DNA of 64,000 bases, taken from the NCBI RefSeq assembly GCF_008368715.1, contig NZ_SMRS01000006.1:62001-126000 (forward strand), written 5' to 3'. Source of the DNA: Nitrincola tapanii (GTDB lineage: Bacteria; Pseudomonadota; Gammaproteobacteria; Pseudomonadales; Balneatricaceae). The position numbers and the translations under genes were made by a program. The notes beneath the pieces are model-generated. The model ran no database searches. It was not told the DNA's origin and saw only the letters and a program-made list of their open reading frames with translations. Below, piece after piece: positions 53,250-62,613 of the stretch (the stretch's first letter is position 1; each line of letters opens with the position of its first letter).

Positions 53250-54340
53250 TGTGCCACACCTGATACTGTCTGATTACTACCCAATCGTGTAAGAGAGTAC
53301 TCTCCACTCAAAACACGCCTCCACCACTGCTGATTTTCCAAGTACCATTGGACAGTTTTAGCCATTCCAGATTCAAATGATTCTGTTGGAGCCCAACCTA
53401 AAGATTGCGCCATCTTACTCGCATCAATAGCATAACGACGATCATGTCCTGGGCGATCTGTAACATGCTGTATTAAAGTACGGTATCCACCCTCGCGTGG
53501 CATGAATTCTTGCAGACAATCGCACAAAGTATGGATCACATCGATGTTCTGCCGCTCATTATGACCACCTATATTATAGGTTTCGCCTATTGCTCCCTGA
53601 GTCACAACCAAATAAAGAGCCCGAGCATGGTCTTCGACATATAACCAATCGCGGATCTGATCACCTGCACCATATACAGGCAAAGGTTTACCCTGAAGGG
53701 CATTCAAGATTATATGTGGCACCAATTTTTCTGGGAAATGATAAGGGCCATAATTATTTGAACAATTGGTGATGAGTGTAGGCAACCCATAAGTACGCTG
53801 CCAAGCACGTACAAGGTGATCTGAGCTGGCTTTAGATGCAGAATAGGGACTGCTAGGAGCATAAGGTGTCGTTTCAGTGAATAAATGCTCTAAAGCATCT
53901 ACCTGCTCATTGGGATGTGGCAAATCTCCATACACCTCATCCGTAGAAACGTGGTGAAAACGAAATTGCGTTTTACGTTCGCTCTCCAAGGCTTGCCAGT
54001 ATTTTTTTGCAACTTCAAGCAACTGATAAGTTCCAACGATATTCGTTTCAATAAATGCCGCAGGCCCATCGATGGAACGATCCACATGGCTCTCAGCAGC
54101 CAAGTGCATCACAAGGTCTGGCTGATGGACTTCAAAGACACGCTCTAATTCAGCTCGGTCACAAATATCTACTTGCTCAAAAGCGTAGCGTGAAGAGTCA
54201 CTCACTGATTCGAGGTTTTCCAAATTCCCCGCATAAGTCAGTTTATCAAGATTAACAACTTGATCTTCAGTATCATTGATGATGTGACGTATCACGGCAG
54301 ACCCGATAAAGCCCGCACCACCAGTCACCAAAATCTTCAT
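53246..54340 (-). CDS. rmlB: dTDP-glucose 4,6-dehydratase
   Basis: 364 residues. Converts dTDP-glucose to dTDP-4-keto-6-deoxyglucose with bound NAD. NAD motif GGAGFIGS (about 7-14), catalytic STDEVYGDL and [14 protein letters not shown] (YxxxK). First of the rmlBACD-GT2 genes, 86 nt after cysQ on the same strand. A minus-strand -10-like TAGAAT lies in that gap, but no good -35 is placed, so either its own promoter or read-through from cys genes is possible. Confidence 0.96.
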   Translation of the reverse strand: MKILVTGGAGFIGSAVIRHIINDTEDQVVNLDKLTYAGNLENLESVSDSSRYAFEQVDICDRAELERVFEVHQPDLVMHLAAESHVDRSIDGPAAFIETNIVGTYQLLEVAKKYWQALESERKTQFRFHHVSTDEVYGDLPHPNEQVDALEHLFTETTPYAPSSPYSASKASSDHLVRAWQRTYGLPTLITNCSNNYGPYHFPEKLVPHIILNALQGKPLPVYGAGDQIRDWLYVEDHARALYLVVTQGAIGETYNIGGHNERQNIDVIHTLCDCLQEFMPREGGYRTLIQHVTDRPGHDRRYAIDASKMAQSLGWAPTESFESGMAKTVQWYLENQQWWRRVLSGEYSLTRLGSNQTVSGVAQ

Positions 54341-54426
54341 AACAGTCCTCGGTACCTATGAGTTAAGCCAGCATTCTACCCGAACTAGCTTAGCTATTCA
54401 CAATATAGAAATCCGTGCTTAAGCCT

Positions 54427-55272
54427 TCAAAGATCTAGACAGTTTTGATCATGCTCGAGGGGAGGCCTAACAGCTGGATCACCATAGGCAACGAAAGAAG
54501 GATTTAGAAAATTCTCATCTTGACGCCCATAAGTAAGCTCCTCCCTCGTATCTAATCGAATCAAGAAGCCACCGGCAGCACGCAGTACAGCATGCGCTGC
54601 AGCAATATCCCATTCACTGGTATGTCCTAATCGTGGATAAATATCTGCGCTCCCCTCAGCAATCGCACAGATCTTCAATGAGCTACCCATTGGCTCTGCT
54701 GTATAAGATTCTAAATAGCTTAAAAACGAAACTTCCGACTGTGCATGAGAACGACTGACGACTGCTCTCCAAACACTTCCTAAATGATTATAGGAAACAT
54801 GGATCTCTTCAGAGTAGCCATCGTCTCGCCACTTACGAGCAGAAGAACCGACAAGACCCGAATACCCCAGACTAAGAGCCGGTACATAAACCACACCTAA
54901 TACTGGCTCGCCATCAACGATCAAAGCAATATTCAATGTGAACTGACCATTTTTATGAATAAATTCTTTCGTACCATCCAAGGGATCAACCAACCAGAAA
55001 CAACCCTCACTCAAGCTCAGCGAAGAACATGTACAATCCTCCTCTGAAACGATTGGAATTGAGAGACCTAAACTGGCTAAACCTTCAACTATAATATGAT
55101 GTGACGCTAAATCCGCCTGTGTCAGCGGAGAGCCATCTACCTTCTCCACCATACTGATGTCATGAGAATAAATTTTTTTCACCACACGACCAGCAGCTCT
55201 GATGACATCCTCAACCAGCTCAACAAGCTTTTCTTCAATTACAATCTTCCCTCCAGAAATAACATTATTCAT
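54427..55272 (-). CDS. cysQ: 3'(2'),5'-bisphosphate nucleotidase CysQ
   Basis: 281 residues from ATG 55272 (a GTG at 55275 is adjacent). Inositol-monophosphatase-family phosphatase that hydrolyses PAP, and to some degree PAPS, protecting cells from their toxicity. Metal-site motifs: PIVSEED, WLVDPLDGTKEFI, SEWDIAAAHAVLRAAGG. Residue length is slightly above E. coli CysQ. It follows cysNC with an overlap of a few bases upstream of its ATG region, so it belongs to the cysD-cysNC-cysQ unit. Confidence 0.93.
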   Translation of the reverse strand: MNNVISGGKIVIEEKLVELVEDVIRAAGRVVKKIYSHDISMVEKVDGSPLTQADLASHHIIVEGLASLGLSIPIVSEEDCTCSSLSLSEGCFWLVDPLDGTKEFIHKNGQFTLNIALIVDGEPVLGVVYVPALSLGYSGLVGSSARKWRDDGYSEEIHVSYNHLGSVWRAVVSRSHAQSEVSFLSYLESYTAEPMGSSLKICAIAEGSADIYPRLGHTSEWDIAAAHAVLRAAGGFLIRLDTREELTYGRQDENFLNPSFVAYGDPAVRPPLEHDQNCLDL

Positions 55273-57172
55273 CACTCAGCACTCCCTCAGAATATAGCAT
55301 AGCCATAATCTTATTGACTGACTCATTGGGTGATAAAATCATGGTATTTAATGTCAAATCTGCACAAAGAGGTTTTTCATATATTGAATCTATACCTGTG
55401 AAATTTTTTAACTCCCCCAAACGAGCTTTTCTATATAAGCCTTTTGGATCTCGTCGTTCAGCTTCTGAGAGAGTCACATCTACAAAAATTTCAAAAAATT
55501 CTCCATGCTCAAACTTAGACCTCGCTACTTCACGCTCACTTTTGAATGGCGAGATAAATGAGGAGATCACAATCAAACCTGCATCAACCATAAGCCGGGA
55601 TACCTCAATAGCACGCCTGATATTTTCCACCCGATCTTCATCAGTAAATCCCAAATCTCTATTTAAACCATGACGAAGATTATCTCCATCAAGTAGATAA
55701 GTATGATACCCTTCTTGATAAAGACGCTGCTCTAACGTATTCGCAATTGTTGATTTCCCAGCACCAGACAATCCGGTCAACCACAACACACATGGCTTTT
55801 GCTTTTTCAAAGTCGATCTAAGTTTTTTATCTATAGCTATATGCTGGAGATGGATATTACGGCTACGCCTTAATGCAAAATTAATTACACCTGCGCCTAC
55901 AGTCTGGTTAGTTGAACGATCGATAAAGATAAAACCACCTAGGCTTCTATTACTGGAATAGGGCTCAAAAGGAACATTTCGATCCAAACTTAAATTACAT
56001 ACTGCAATCTCGTTTAACTCCAGAACTTTAGCGGAAAGTGTCGTAAGGGTATTGACATCGACCTTATGCTTAATCAAGGTAATCATGCCATTTACTGTTA
56101 AAGATCCGAATTTAATCAGGTAGTTACGTCCAGGCATCAATGCCTGTTCGGACATCCATGTAACATTCACTTCAAACTGATCAGAAGCCTCAACCGGTGT
56201 ATTTATCTCACAGATCAGATCCCCTCTAGAAACATCAACATCCGTATTTAAAAGGAGTGTCACACTTTCATCACACTGAGCTTTTTGCTTATATCCATCA
56301 AAGGTATAAATTGCCTGTATACTTGACTCAACACCTGAAGGATAAATTCTAACTCTGTCCCCTACACTTACGCTCCCACTGATCAAGCTACCAGCATATC
56401 CACGAAAAGAAGAATTAGGCCGGTTCACCCACTGCACCGGCATTCTAAAAGGCTTTTTTAAGTCCTCGATAACCTTGGGTGAATAAGTATCCAATATATC
56501 CAATAAACTCAGGCCTTTATACCAAGGCATTTTATCACTAAGAGTCACTAAATTATCGCCATTCAGTGCTGAAATGGGCAAATAGTCCACCTGACTTATA
56601 GCGACTTTAGTGTGAAAGTTATTAAACTCCTCTCGAATAGAATCAAACACCTCTTCGCTATAGCCTACTAGATCCATCTTATTGATTGCCACAATGACAC
56701 GATTAATACCCATCAACCCCATCAAATAACTGTGTCTTTTAGTTTGAGTTTTCAAACCTTTTGATGCATCTATGATGAGAACAGCCGTATCTGCGTTCGA
56801 TGCTCCCGTAACCATATTACGAGTATATTGCTCATGCCCTGGTGTATCAGCAACTATATAATTTCTTTTCCTTGTTGAAAAATAAATATGAGCAACATCA
56901 ATTGTAATTCCCTGCTCACGCTCAGATACTAAACCATCAACTAAAAGTGCAAAATCTAACTTAGCGCCTTGAGTCCCATAACGCTTAGATGCCTCTATAC
57001 CAGCCTGAATCTGATCTTCATAAAGACTATCTGTTTCAAATAGCAATCGACCAATTAATGTACTTTTTCCGTCATCAACGCTACCACAAGTGATAAATCT
57101 AAGAATATCCTTAGCAGCATATTCTTGAACCACCTCAGTTGCACTAAGAGTTTTTTCAGCTATAAATTCCAT
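55265..57172 (-). CDS. cysNC: Sulfate adenylyltransferase large subunit / APS kinase fusion CysNC
   Basis: 635 residues from ATG 57172; a GTG directly before it overlaps the cysD stop (TAGTG). The N-terminal two-thirds is the CysN GTPase: P-loop CGSVDDGKSTLIGRL (about 32-46), VADTPGHEQYTRNM, and NKMDLVGYS. The last third (about 455-635) is APS kinase CysC: LTGLSGAGKSTIANTL, LLDGDNLRHGLNRDLGF, and RDPKGLYRKA. The fusion therefore makes PAPS from ATP, sulfate and GTP together with CysD. Seen here without cysH, cysI or cysJ. Confidence 0.95.
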   Translation of the reverse strand: MEFIAEKTLSATEVVQEYAAKDILRFITCGSVDDGKSTLIGRLLFETDSLYEDQIQAGIEASKRYGTQGAKLDFALLVDGLVSEREQGITIDVAHIYFSTRKRNYIVADTPGHEQYTRNMVTGASNADTAVLIIDASKGLKTQTKRHSYLMGLMGINRVIVAINKMDLVGYSEEVFDSIREEFNNFHTKVAISQVDYLPISALNGDNLVTLSDKMPWYKGLSLLDILDTYSPKVIEDLKKPFRMPVQWVNRPNSSFRGYAGSLISGSVSVGDRVRIYPSGVESSIQAIYTFDGYKQKAQCDESVTLLLNTDVDVSRGDLICEINTPVEASDQFEVNVTWMSEQALMPGRNYLIKFGSLTVNGMITLIKHKVDVNTLTTLSAKVLELNEIAVCNLSLDRNVPFEPYSSNRSLGGFIFIDRSTNQTVGAGVINFALRRSRNIHLQHIAIDKKLRSTLKKQKPCVLWLTGLSGAGKSTIANTLEQRLYQEGYHTYLLDGDNLRHGLNRDLGFTDEDRVENIRRAIEVSRLMVDAGLIVISSFISPFKSEREVARSKFEHGEFFEIFVDVTLSEAERRDPKGLYRKARLGELKNFTGIDSIYEKPLCADLTLNTMILSPNESVNKIMAMLYSEGVLSDE

Positions 57173-57174
57173 CA

Positions 57175-58071
57175 CTAGAAATAACCCTCTTGTTTTTTCT
57201 TTTCCATCGATCCCATATTATCATGATCGATCAAACGACCTTGTCGTTCGGAATGTCGAGTAGAAACCATCTCACATAAAATATCTTCCAACGACTCAGC
57301 ATTAGACTCCACTGCAGCTGTAAGCGGGTAACAGCCTAATGTTCTGAAACGCACTTTTCTTAACATTGGTGTCTCACCAGATAACAATGGCATTCTATTA
57401 TCATCCACCATAATTAACTGCCCTTTCCGTTCGACCACAGGTCTTTCAGAGGCAAAATACAGCGGTACAACCGCAATGGACTCTTGATGAATATAGGCCC
57501 AGATATCAAATTCAGTCCAGTTCGACAAAGGAAAAACGCGGATACTTTCTTTAGAGCTCACACGAGTATTATAAGTACGCCACAATTCAGGTCTCTGAGA
57601 TTTTGGATCCCAGCGATGCAGACCATTTCGAAATGAGCAAATACGCTCCTTGGCTCTTGACTTTTCTTCATCCCTACGCGCACCACCGAGTATAATATCA
57701 AACTGATACTTATCTAAAGCCTGCTTCAATCCCTGGGTTTTCATAACATCTGTATGAACTTCAGAGCCATGATCAAACGGGTTGATATTATGAGCAACTC
57801 CTTCAGAATTTACATGAATAATTAAATCAACGCCCGCTTCTCTTGTCGTTCGATCTCTGAATTCATACATCTCACGAAACTTCCAGCCCGTATCAACATG
57901 TAGCAACGGGAAAGGAATGTTAGCAGGAGCAAAAGCCTTCCGAGCAAGGTGCAATAAAACACTACTATCTTTACCTACCGAGTATAGCATTACAGGTTTT
58001 TTTGCTTCAGCAATGACCTCTCGAATAATATAAATACTTTCTGCTTCTAATCGCTGAAGATGCGTTAACAT
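57175..58071 (-). CDS. cysD: Sulfate adenylyltransferase subunit 2
   Basis: 298 residues. The ATP-pyrophosphatase domain binds ATP and sulfate to make APS, driven by GTP hydrolysis in CysN. PP-loop [14 protein letters not shown] (about 31-44), [28 protein letters not shown], and the C-terminal [23 protein letters not shown] (in part) are conserved. First gene of the minus-strand unit; its start is 200 nt from a divergent permease gene. The region between carries palindromes that may be regulatory. G+C is lower than in core genes but less extreme than in the sugar genes. Confidence 0.96.
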   Translation of the reverse strand: MLTHLQRLEAESIYIIREVIAEAKKPVMLYSVGKDSSVLLHLARKAFAPANIPFPLLHVDTGWKFREMYEFRDRTTREAGVDLIIHVNSEGVAHNINPFDHGSEVHTDVMKTQGLKQALDKYQFDIILGGARRDEEKSRAKERICSFRNGLHRWDPKSQRPELWRTYNTRVSSKESIRVFPLSNWTEFDIWAYIHQESIAVVPLYFASERPVVERKGQLIMVDDNRMPLLSGETPMLRKVRFRTLGCYPLTAAVESNAESLEDILCEMVSTRHSERQGRLIDHDNMGSMEKKKQEGYF

Positions 58072-58115
58072 ATTTAGTCCTAATTACAATCATTTGCCTT
58101 TGTCGATTTATTCTG

Positions 58116-58131
58116 CGTGATTCCAATCACG
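58116..58131. promoter_or_regulatory. Palindrome in the cysD / SLC13 divergent region
   Basis: CGTGATT (58116-58122) and AATCACG (58125-58131) form a perfect 7-bp inverted repeat about 2 bp. It is 45 nt upstream of cysD on one side. Short symmetric sites like this often bind dimeric regulators. The regulator is unknown; CysB sites are less symmetric, so CysB is not assumed. Confidence 0.35.
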
Positions 58132-58152
58132 AATAGCAATTTTACAACCCAT

Positions 58153-58221
58153 TAACGTCAGGTACCGGTGGTCATAGTCGCCATTATCACGCATTCTCTT
58201 TATAATTCGTTTGTGACGTTA
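58153..58221. promoter_or_regulatory. Spaced inverted repeat TAACGTCA ... TGACGTTA
   Basis: TAACGTCA (58153-58160) and TGACGTTA (58214-58221) are exact reverse complements, separated by 53 bp. They flank the likely permease promoter at 58178-58206. Such spacing could let two bound dimers loop the promoter. The distance is uncertain as a functional sign. Confidence 0.3.
58178..58206 (+). promoter_or_regulatory. Sigma-70 promoter for the SLC13 permease gene
   Basis: TCGCCA (58178-58183; four of six matches to TTGACA) is 17 bp upstream of a perfect TATAAT (58201-58206). The start codon at 58272 is about 60 nt further on. This is the best -35/-10 pair found in the window. Confidence 0.6.
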
Positions 58222-58271
58222 AAAACACTCATTAAAATTTGCGACAACACACCTTATGAGGTTCTGCTTAG

Positions 58272-60044
58272 ATGACACAAGAAGCCTGGATAGCTATTGT
58301 CACCACCTTATCAGTTCTTGGTTTACTGGCAGCTACTCGAATCTCAGCCGATCTGATTCTTATGGCCGCTTTAACCGTCTTACTCATCACAGGCACACTC
58401 ACTCCAACGGATGCCTTATCTGGCTTTAGCAATTCAGGCGTTCTGACCATCGCAGCGCTCTTAATCGTTTCAGCTGGGCTGAAACAAACAGGCTCTGTTC
58501 AGTTTATAACGACTTTCATACTAGGACGTAGCAATCATATACCAAATGCACGAATGCGGCTTGTCGCCAGCGCCTCTCTCCTGAGCGCATTCATGAACAA
58601 CACAGCTGTTGTCGCCATGCTTATACCGACAGTCCAAGACTGGTGTCAACGCATGAAAATTCCCGTTTCTCAGCTCTTACTCCCTCTGAGCTATGCTGCC
58701 ATCCTTGGGGGCACCGTCACCCTCATCGGTACGAGTACTAACTTAGTAGTATATGGACTATTACTTGAGAATGGTGAGGTATCGTTGAACATCTTCGATC
58801 TGGCTTGGGTAGGCATTCCTGTGCTCATATTAGGAGGTGGGTTTATGCTGCTTTTCTCAAACAAGCTTTTACCTCTCCGACAGGGCATGGTGGATCGTAT
58901 TGATCAGGTTAGAGAATACGAGGTGGAAGTACTGATAGACGCCAATAGCCCCTTAATTGGAAAAACGATCGCGGAGGCAGGTTTGCGCAATCTACAATAC
59001 ACCTATCTTGCTGATATAGAGCGTCATGGGCGTATTCTGACAGCCGTGAGCCCAGACACAGAGCTGTTCGCTCAAGATCGTTTACACTTTATTGGCGCAC
59101 CGGAAGGCGCGAAAGAATTAAGAGCCATCAAGGGATTACAGCCTGCTGAGCGCGACATTCTTAAACTTAATCTTGCTCATCATCAGCGCTGTTTGGTAGA
59201 AGCCATCGTTGGCTATGACTTCCCATCTCTCGGCAAGACTATCAAAGCCTCACGGTTTAGAACACGTTATAAAGCCGTTATTCTTTCCGTTTCACGCGAA
59301 GGCAATCGATTACCAGGCAAGCTTGGAAATATCACACTTCAAGTTGGAGACACTTTACTTTTAGAAACCAGCCAATCGTTTATCGAACACTATCAGTTTC
59401 GCAAAGATTTCTTATTAGTCAGCGCCATTAACGACTCAACACCTCCCGATTTTCAGAAAGCACCCAGAGCCATTTGCATTCTCACAATGATGGTCTTAGC
59501 CTCTGTTTCTGGATTACTGTCTATTATGGAAAGTGCTTTTTTGGCAGCAGGTACGATGATCGCTTTAAAGTGCATGACAGCCAGCCATGCTCGTCGGGCA
59601 CTGGATCTTCAGGTTTTAGTCGTGATCGCTGCATCATTTGCACTTGGCAAAGCCATGCAAACGACAGGCGCCGCTGCAATTCTGGTCGAAACACTACTTA
59701 ACCGCCCAGAGGAGATGATGGCACCCTGGATCGCTCTTGGAATAATTTATTTACTCACATCCATTTTTACGGAGCTGATTACAAATAATGCGGCTGCCGT
59801 ATTAATGTTTCCGATCGCACAAGCGGTTGCCAGCCAGCTAGGGGTCGACTTACTTCCTTTTGCCATCACCATTATGTTTGCAGCATCTGCAAGTTTTGTC
59901 ACTCCACTGGGCTACCAAACAAACATGATGGTGTATGGGCCGGGCGGATATCGATTCACAGACTATCTTAGACTTGGCCTCCCTGTGAACTTTATCACCG
60001 CGATAACTGCAATCGCACTGATTCCTCTCATTTGGGGCTTTTAA
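58272..60044 (+). CDS. SLC13-family sulfate/anion permease with TrkA-C domains
   Basis: 590-residue inner-membrane permease. Hydrophobic helices fill about 1-205, then two RCK_C/TrkA_C domains (about 215-385; VEVLIDANSPLIGKTIAEAG and RCLVEAIVGYDFPSLGKTI begin each), then more helices to the end. The divalent-anion/sodium-type re-entrant signatures SAFMNNTAVVAMLIP and TELITNNAAAVLMFP are present, with GTSTNLVV. Such proteins beside cysDN genes often import sulfate, so this is the likely sulfate source. Ends 17 nt inside the convergent gspK gene. Confidence 0.88.
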   Translation: MTQEAWIAIVTTLSVLGLLAATRISADLILMAALTVLLITGTLTPTDALSGFSNSGVLTIAALLIVSAGLKQTGSVQFITTFILGRSNHIPNARMRLVASASLLSAFMNNTAVVAMLIPTVQDWCQRMKIPVSQLLLPLSYAAILGGTVTLIGTSTNLVVYGLLLENGEVSLNIFDLAWVGIPVLILGGGFMLLFSNKLLPLRQGMVDRIDQVREYEVEVLIDANSPLIGKTIAEAGLRNLQYTYLADIERHGRILTAVSPDTELFAQDRLHFIGAPEGAKELRAIKGLQPAERDILKLNLAHHQRCLVEAIVGYDFPSLGKTIKASRFRTRYKAVILSVSREGNRLPGKLGNITLQVGDTLLLETSQSFIEHYQFRKDFLLVSAINDSTPPDFQKAPRAICILTMMVLASVSGLLSIMESAFLAAGTMIALKCMTASHARRALDLQVLVVIAASFALGKAMQTTGAAAILVETLLNRPEEMMAPWIALGIIYLLTSIFTELITNNAAAVLMFPIAQAVASQLGVDLLPFAITIMFAASASFVTPLGYQTNMMVYGPGGYRFTDYLRLGLPVNFITAITAIALIPLIWGF

Positions 60045-61137
60045 CTTCTTTCACCCCTCCACGAAACTCGATAACCTCATCAAAAAAAGGATGCTCAACA
60101 TAGATTGGCATCTTCTTTTTCATCTCATCAGGTACCGGAACGCGCAACTGCCAATTCAACTGCACAGCATGAGTTCCAGATGCTAATCCTTCAAAACTAT
60201 AATCATATACATGCGCAGAATGAGCCCCCTCCTCCCACCACCAAATACGCACCCCGTCGCGGGGCACTATTCCCAAGGAGCTGTCTTCGCCGGTTCCTAG
60301 AAGATTACTCAACACAAAAACACTTTCAAACGGAGCGACGGTTCGCTCTTCAATCAATGTCCGAGCATGCTCCTGACCAACCACCAACTCCAAAGCACCA
60401 TAGCTTGCCGTATTTACATTGATAAAAGCATTACCATCCACACGAAATCGTTGCAAAATCCAAGCATCTGAACGCTCTGCTAACACGTTATCCCAGGCCA
60501 TCACGTCTCGTAACTGAAGCGGTGTTTTCAACGCACCATTCGCAGGAGGCAACCGCCCAATGAGCTCATATTCTGTCAGCTCAGCTCCCTGTAAGCGACG
60601 GAAGTGATCCTCATCTAAATAATCCATCAATGTATCTCTCAAACGCTGAGGACTCACACTATGGTCTGACTGTTGCGCCAAAGACTCAAAGACCGATGAA
60701 TTGTTTAAATCGGTCAAACCGATCAAGCCCCCTCGGTCTTGGACAACCATACGGAGTTGACCCAATGCATGCACAGAATCATCTAAACGGAGAAAACCCG
60801 CCTCCGTTCGTGCTTTTTGTTTAGGGGGTGCTCCACTCAAAAAATCATCCAGGCTGTCAAACATTAATGACTCATCATCTTTAACGTCTCCCGCAGCCGG
60901 CCAAGGAACACCTTGAACACCTCCTGAAGCGGTAATTCGAGTAAAAAGAAGCGCCTGAATTTGAGAACGCGCTTGAATGGTTGTATTCAAAGACTCTTGC
61001 TGTGCCATAGCCTGACGCACAGAGTGCTCTACCCATGCAGAAAACAAAGTCGCCGCCATTGTCATAGCGACAAGTAACCAGAGAACAGAAACTAAAACAA
61101 AACCCTGCTCAGAGGGCCGAGGATATTTATTGTTCAT
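60028..61137 (-). CDS. gspK: Type II secretion minor pseudopilin GspK
   Basis: 369 residues from ATG 61137; a frame open to 61185 runs into gspJ. The prepilin-like start SEQGFVLVSVLWLLVAMT (about 9-26) has the G/F cleavage site with hydrophobic helix but V-L-V instead of T-L-L-E, as usual for GspK, the largest pseudopilin. The rest contains DRGGLIGLTDLN and FINVNTASYGALELVVGQEHA, a T2SSK SAM-like domain. It sits at the tip of the pseudopilus with GspI and GspJ. It is the last gene of this operon; no gspL or gspM follows. Confidence 0.93.
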   Translation of the reverse strand: MNNKYPRPSEQGFVLVSVLWLLVAMTMAATLFSAWVEHSVRQAMAQQESLNTTIQARSQIQALLFTRITASGGVQGVPWPAAGDVKDDESLMFDSLDDFLSGAPPKQKARTEAGFLRLDDSVHALGQLRMVVQDRGGLIGLTDLNNSSVFESLAQQSDHSVSPQRLRDTLMDYLDEDHFRRLQGAELTEYELIGRLPPANGALKTPLQLRDVMAWDNVLAERSDAWILQRFRVDGNAFINVNTASYGALELVVGQEHARTLIEERTVAPFESVFVLSNLLGTGEDSSLGIVPRDGVRIWWWEEGAHSAHVYDYSFEGLASGTHAVQLNWQLRVPVPDEMKKKMPIYVEHPFFDEVIEFRGGVKEVKSPK

Positions 61138-61774
61138 CGGGTTTCGGTGCTTGATAAGGCAGAGAGTTGCTAGCGATATGCACAACCCAAGTCAGTGGAA
61201 AACGTCCGCCCTCCACCACCAATTTAACGGCATCTGGTAGCTGTAGATTAGACCCTAATGACAGCAAAGTTTGTTCTTCGGGAAAACGCTCTCGCCATTC
61301 ACCTTGAGAAAAATAAGAAAAATATCCATGCGTTCCTTGCCATTCACCCACCTGGAACCAGGGCCCCGCTTCTCCTCCAATATGCAGCTCACGGTAATAA
61401 ACGCGAACATTCCTTTCATCCTGTTCGATGCGCCAAACTACCTCCACAGGGCGCGCCACCCCCCCGCTATAACTGAGACCCGTAGCAGTCAAACCTTGAA
61501 AGGATTGGCGCTCTCCTCGAAACGTTCGTACCGAAAAGCCCTCTCCGTCCACACCGTTTACAAGACTACGAGCCGAATCTTGAAACCATCCTCGCTGCAA
61601 CGCAATCTGCGCCAATGCTTTTTGACGTCGTTCAACACTACCAAAAACTCCTGCCATATACAGAAAACTCTGCATTAAAACTGCTGCGATCAGAGTCGTT
61701 AGCATCAAAACAACTAGCATTTCCAGTAAAGTAAAACCACGCGAACGGGGCTTGCAATCAATCAAACAAGACAT
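61127..61774 (-). CDS. gspJ: Type II secretion minor pseudopilin GspJ
   Basis: 215 residues. Prepilin signature RGFTLLEMLVVLMLTTLIAAV at the N-terminus, with cleavage after the Gly at about 13, and methylated Phe. The longer C-terminal domain forms a beta-rich head. GspJ joins GspI and GspK in a tip complex. Overlaps gspI by 17 nt and gspK by 11 nt. Contains WRIEQDERNVRVYYREL and other typical features. Confidence 0.9.
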   Translation of the reverse strand: MSCLIDCKPRSRGFTLLEMLVVLMLTTLIAAVLMQSFLYMAGVFGSVERRQKALAQIALQRGWFQDSARSLVNGVDGEGFSVRTFRGERQSFQGLTATGLSYSGGVARPVEVVWRIEQDERNVRVYYRELHIGGEAGPWFQVGEWQGTHGYFSYFSQGEWRERFPEEQTLLSLGSNLQLPDAVKLVVEGGRFPLTWVVHIASNSLPYQAPKPDEQ

Positions 61775-62177
61775 CGGTCACACTGCGCTCCTGCGACAAA
61801 GCCAAATGCCACATCTGAAACTGAGCCAAAGGGCGCTCCCCCTGTGAGACCTGAATCTGCACCTGCATCAAGTGTGCATCATTCACTGATCGAGTCCCAC
61901 CCTGACCTAACATAGGTGCTCGATACTCAGTAGGTACAAAGCTCCATTCAACCAAAGCTTCCCCTAGTTGGATTTCTCCTTTTGGAAATTGCCTAGGGTC
62001 CAGTGCACTCACCCACTCTACAGCGTTATCCACATTTACCACGGCGCGATTAATGGCATCCACACGCTGCAAGGTTAATAAGCCCGTGTTAATCCAGGCA
62101 TAAATTGCCATCGCACCGATAGAGAGAATGGCCAAGGCAACAATCGCTTCCAGCAATGAAAATCCTTGCTCACGCAT
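61758..62177 (-). CDS. gspI: Type II secretion minor pseudopilin GspI
   Basis: 139 residues. N-terminal QGFSLLEAIVALAILSIGAM with cleavage after Gly4, followed by the helix of the pseudopilin family. LLEAIVALAILS is the GspI form. Head domain after about 35. GspI is central to the I-J-K tip complex. Overlaps gspH by 8 nt and gspJ by 17 nt, in a tight operon with coupled translation. Confidence 0.9.
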   Translation of the reverse strand: MREQGFSLLEAIVALAILSIGAMAIYAWINTGLLTLQRVDAINRAVVNVDNAVEWVSALDPRQFPKGEIQLGEALVEWSFVPTEYRAPMLGQGGTRSVNDAHLMQVQIQVSQGERPLAQFQMWHLALSQERSVTDVLFD

Positions 62178-62613
62178 CAGGAAAGGACCATTGGAGTTGA
62201 CACGCAGGAGGTGCTAAGTATGCCGAGTAGGTTCGCCCCTTTAACTCAATGACGATCTCACCCCCAAAAGGGCAAAAACCCGAAGCGCTAATAAAGACAG
62301 GTGGATCCGCTTGAACCTGGATATTCAGCTCATGTAATTGCTGCATCCAAGCGGTCGTATAGTTAGGATCTGGAAGTTGCTTCACTAAGAGCGGCTGCCC
62401 CTGATCACGCACGCTCAATGCCAAACCATTCATCAACAACTCCGCTTCACTTAGCTCAAGAGAGCGCTGCATACTGCCCCCCATTCGCTGTAAAGCAGGC
62501 CAAGCTAAAGCCGTAACCATACCTGTAATTAAAAGAACAACTATTAGCTCAAGCAAGGTGAAGCCACTTTGAGAGCTTTTATTATTGACCGGGCAGGTAA
62601 CCGATATCGGCAT
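62170..62613 (-). CDS. gspH: Type II secretion pseudopilin GspH
   Basis: 147 residues. Prepilin signature SGFTLLELIVVLLITGMVTAL; cleavage after Gly17. The segment CPVNNKSSQ ahead of the signature is a short leader. Sequence after the helix shows a small beta domain (FISASGFCPFGGEIVIELKG). Two to three cysteines may form a disulfide near the C-terminus. Overlaps gspG by 32 nt, the longest overlap in the operon, since the only nearby ATG is 62613. Confidence 0.88.
   Translation of the reverse strand: MPISVTCPVNNKSSQSGFTLLELIVVLLITGMVTALAWPALQRMGGSMQRSLELSEAELLMNGLALSVRDQGQPLLVKQLPDPNYTTAWMQQLHELNIQVQADPPVFISASGFCPFGGEIVIELKGRTYSAYLAPPACQLQWSFPDA

Noticed and set aside
50045-54426. JUMPstart/ops element for the O-antigen-type genes
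   Set aside because: I looked for GGCGGTAG and its complement in the spacers near 48700 and 54400 and did not see it.
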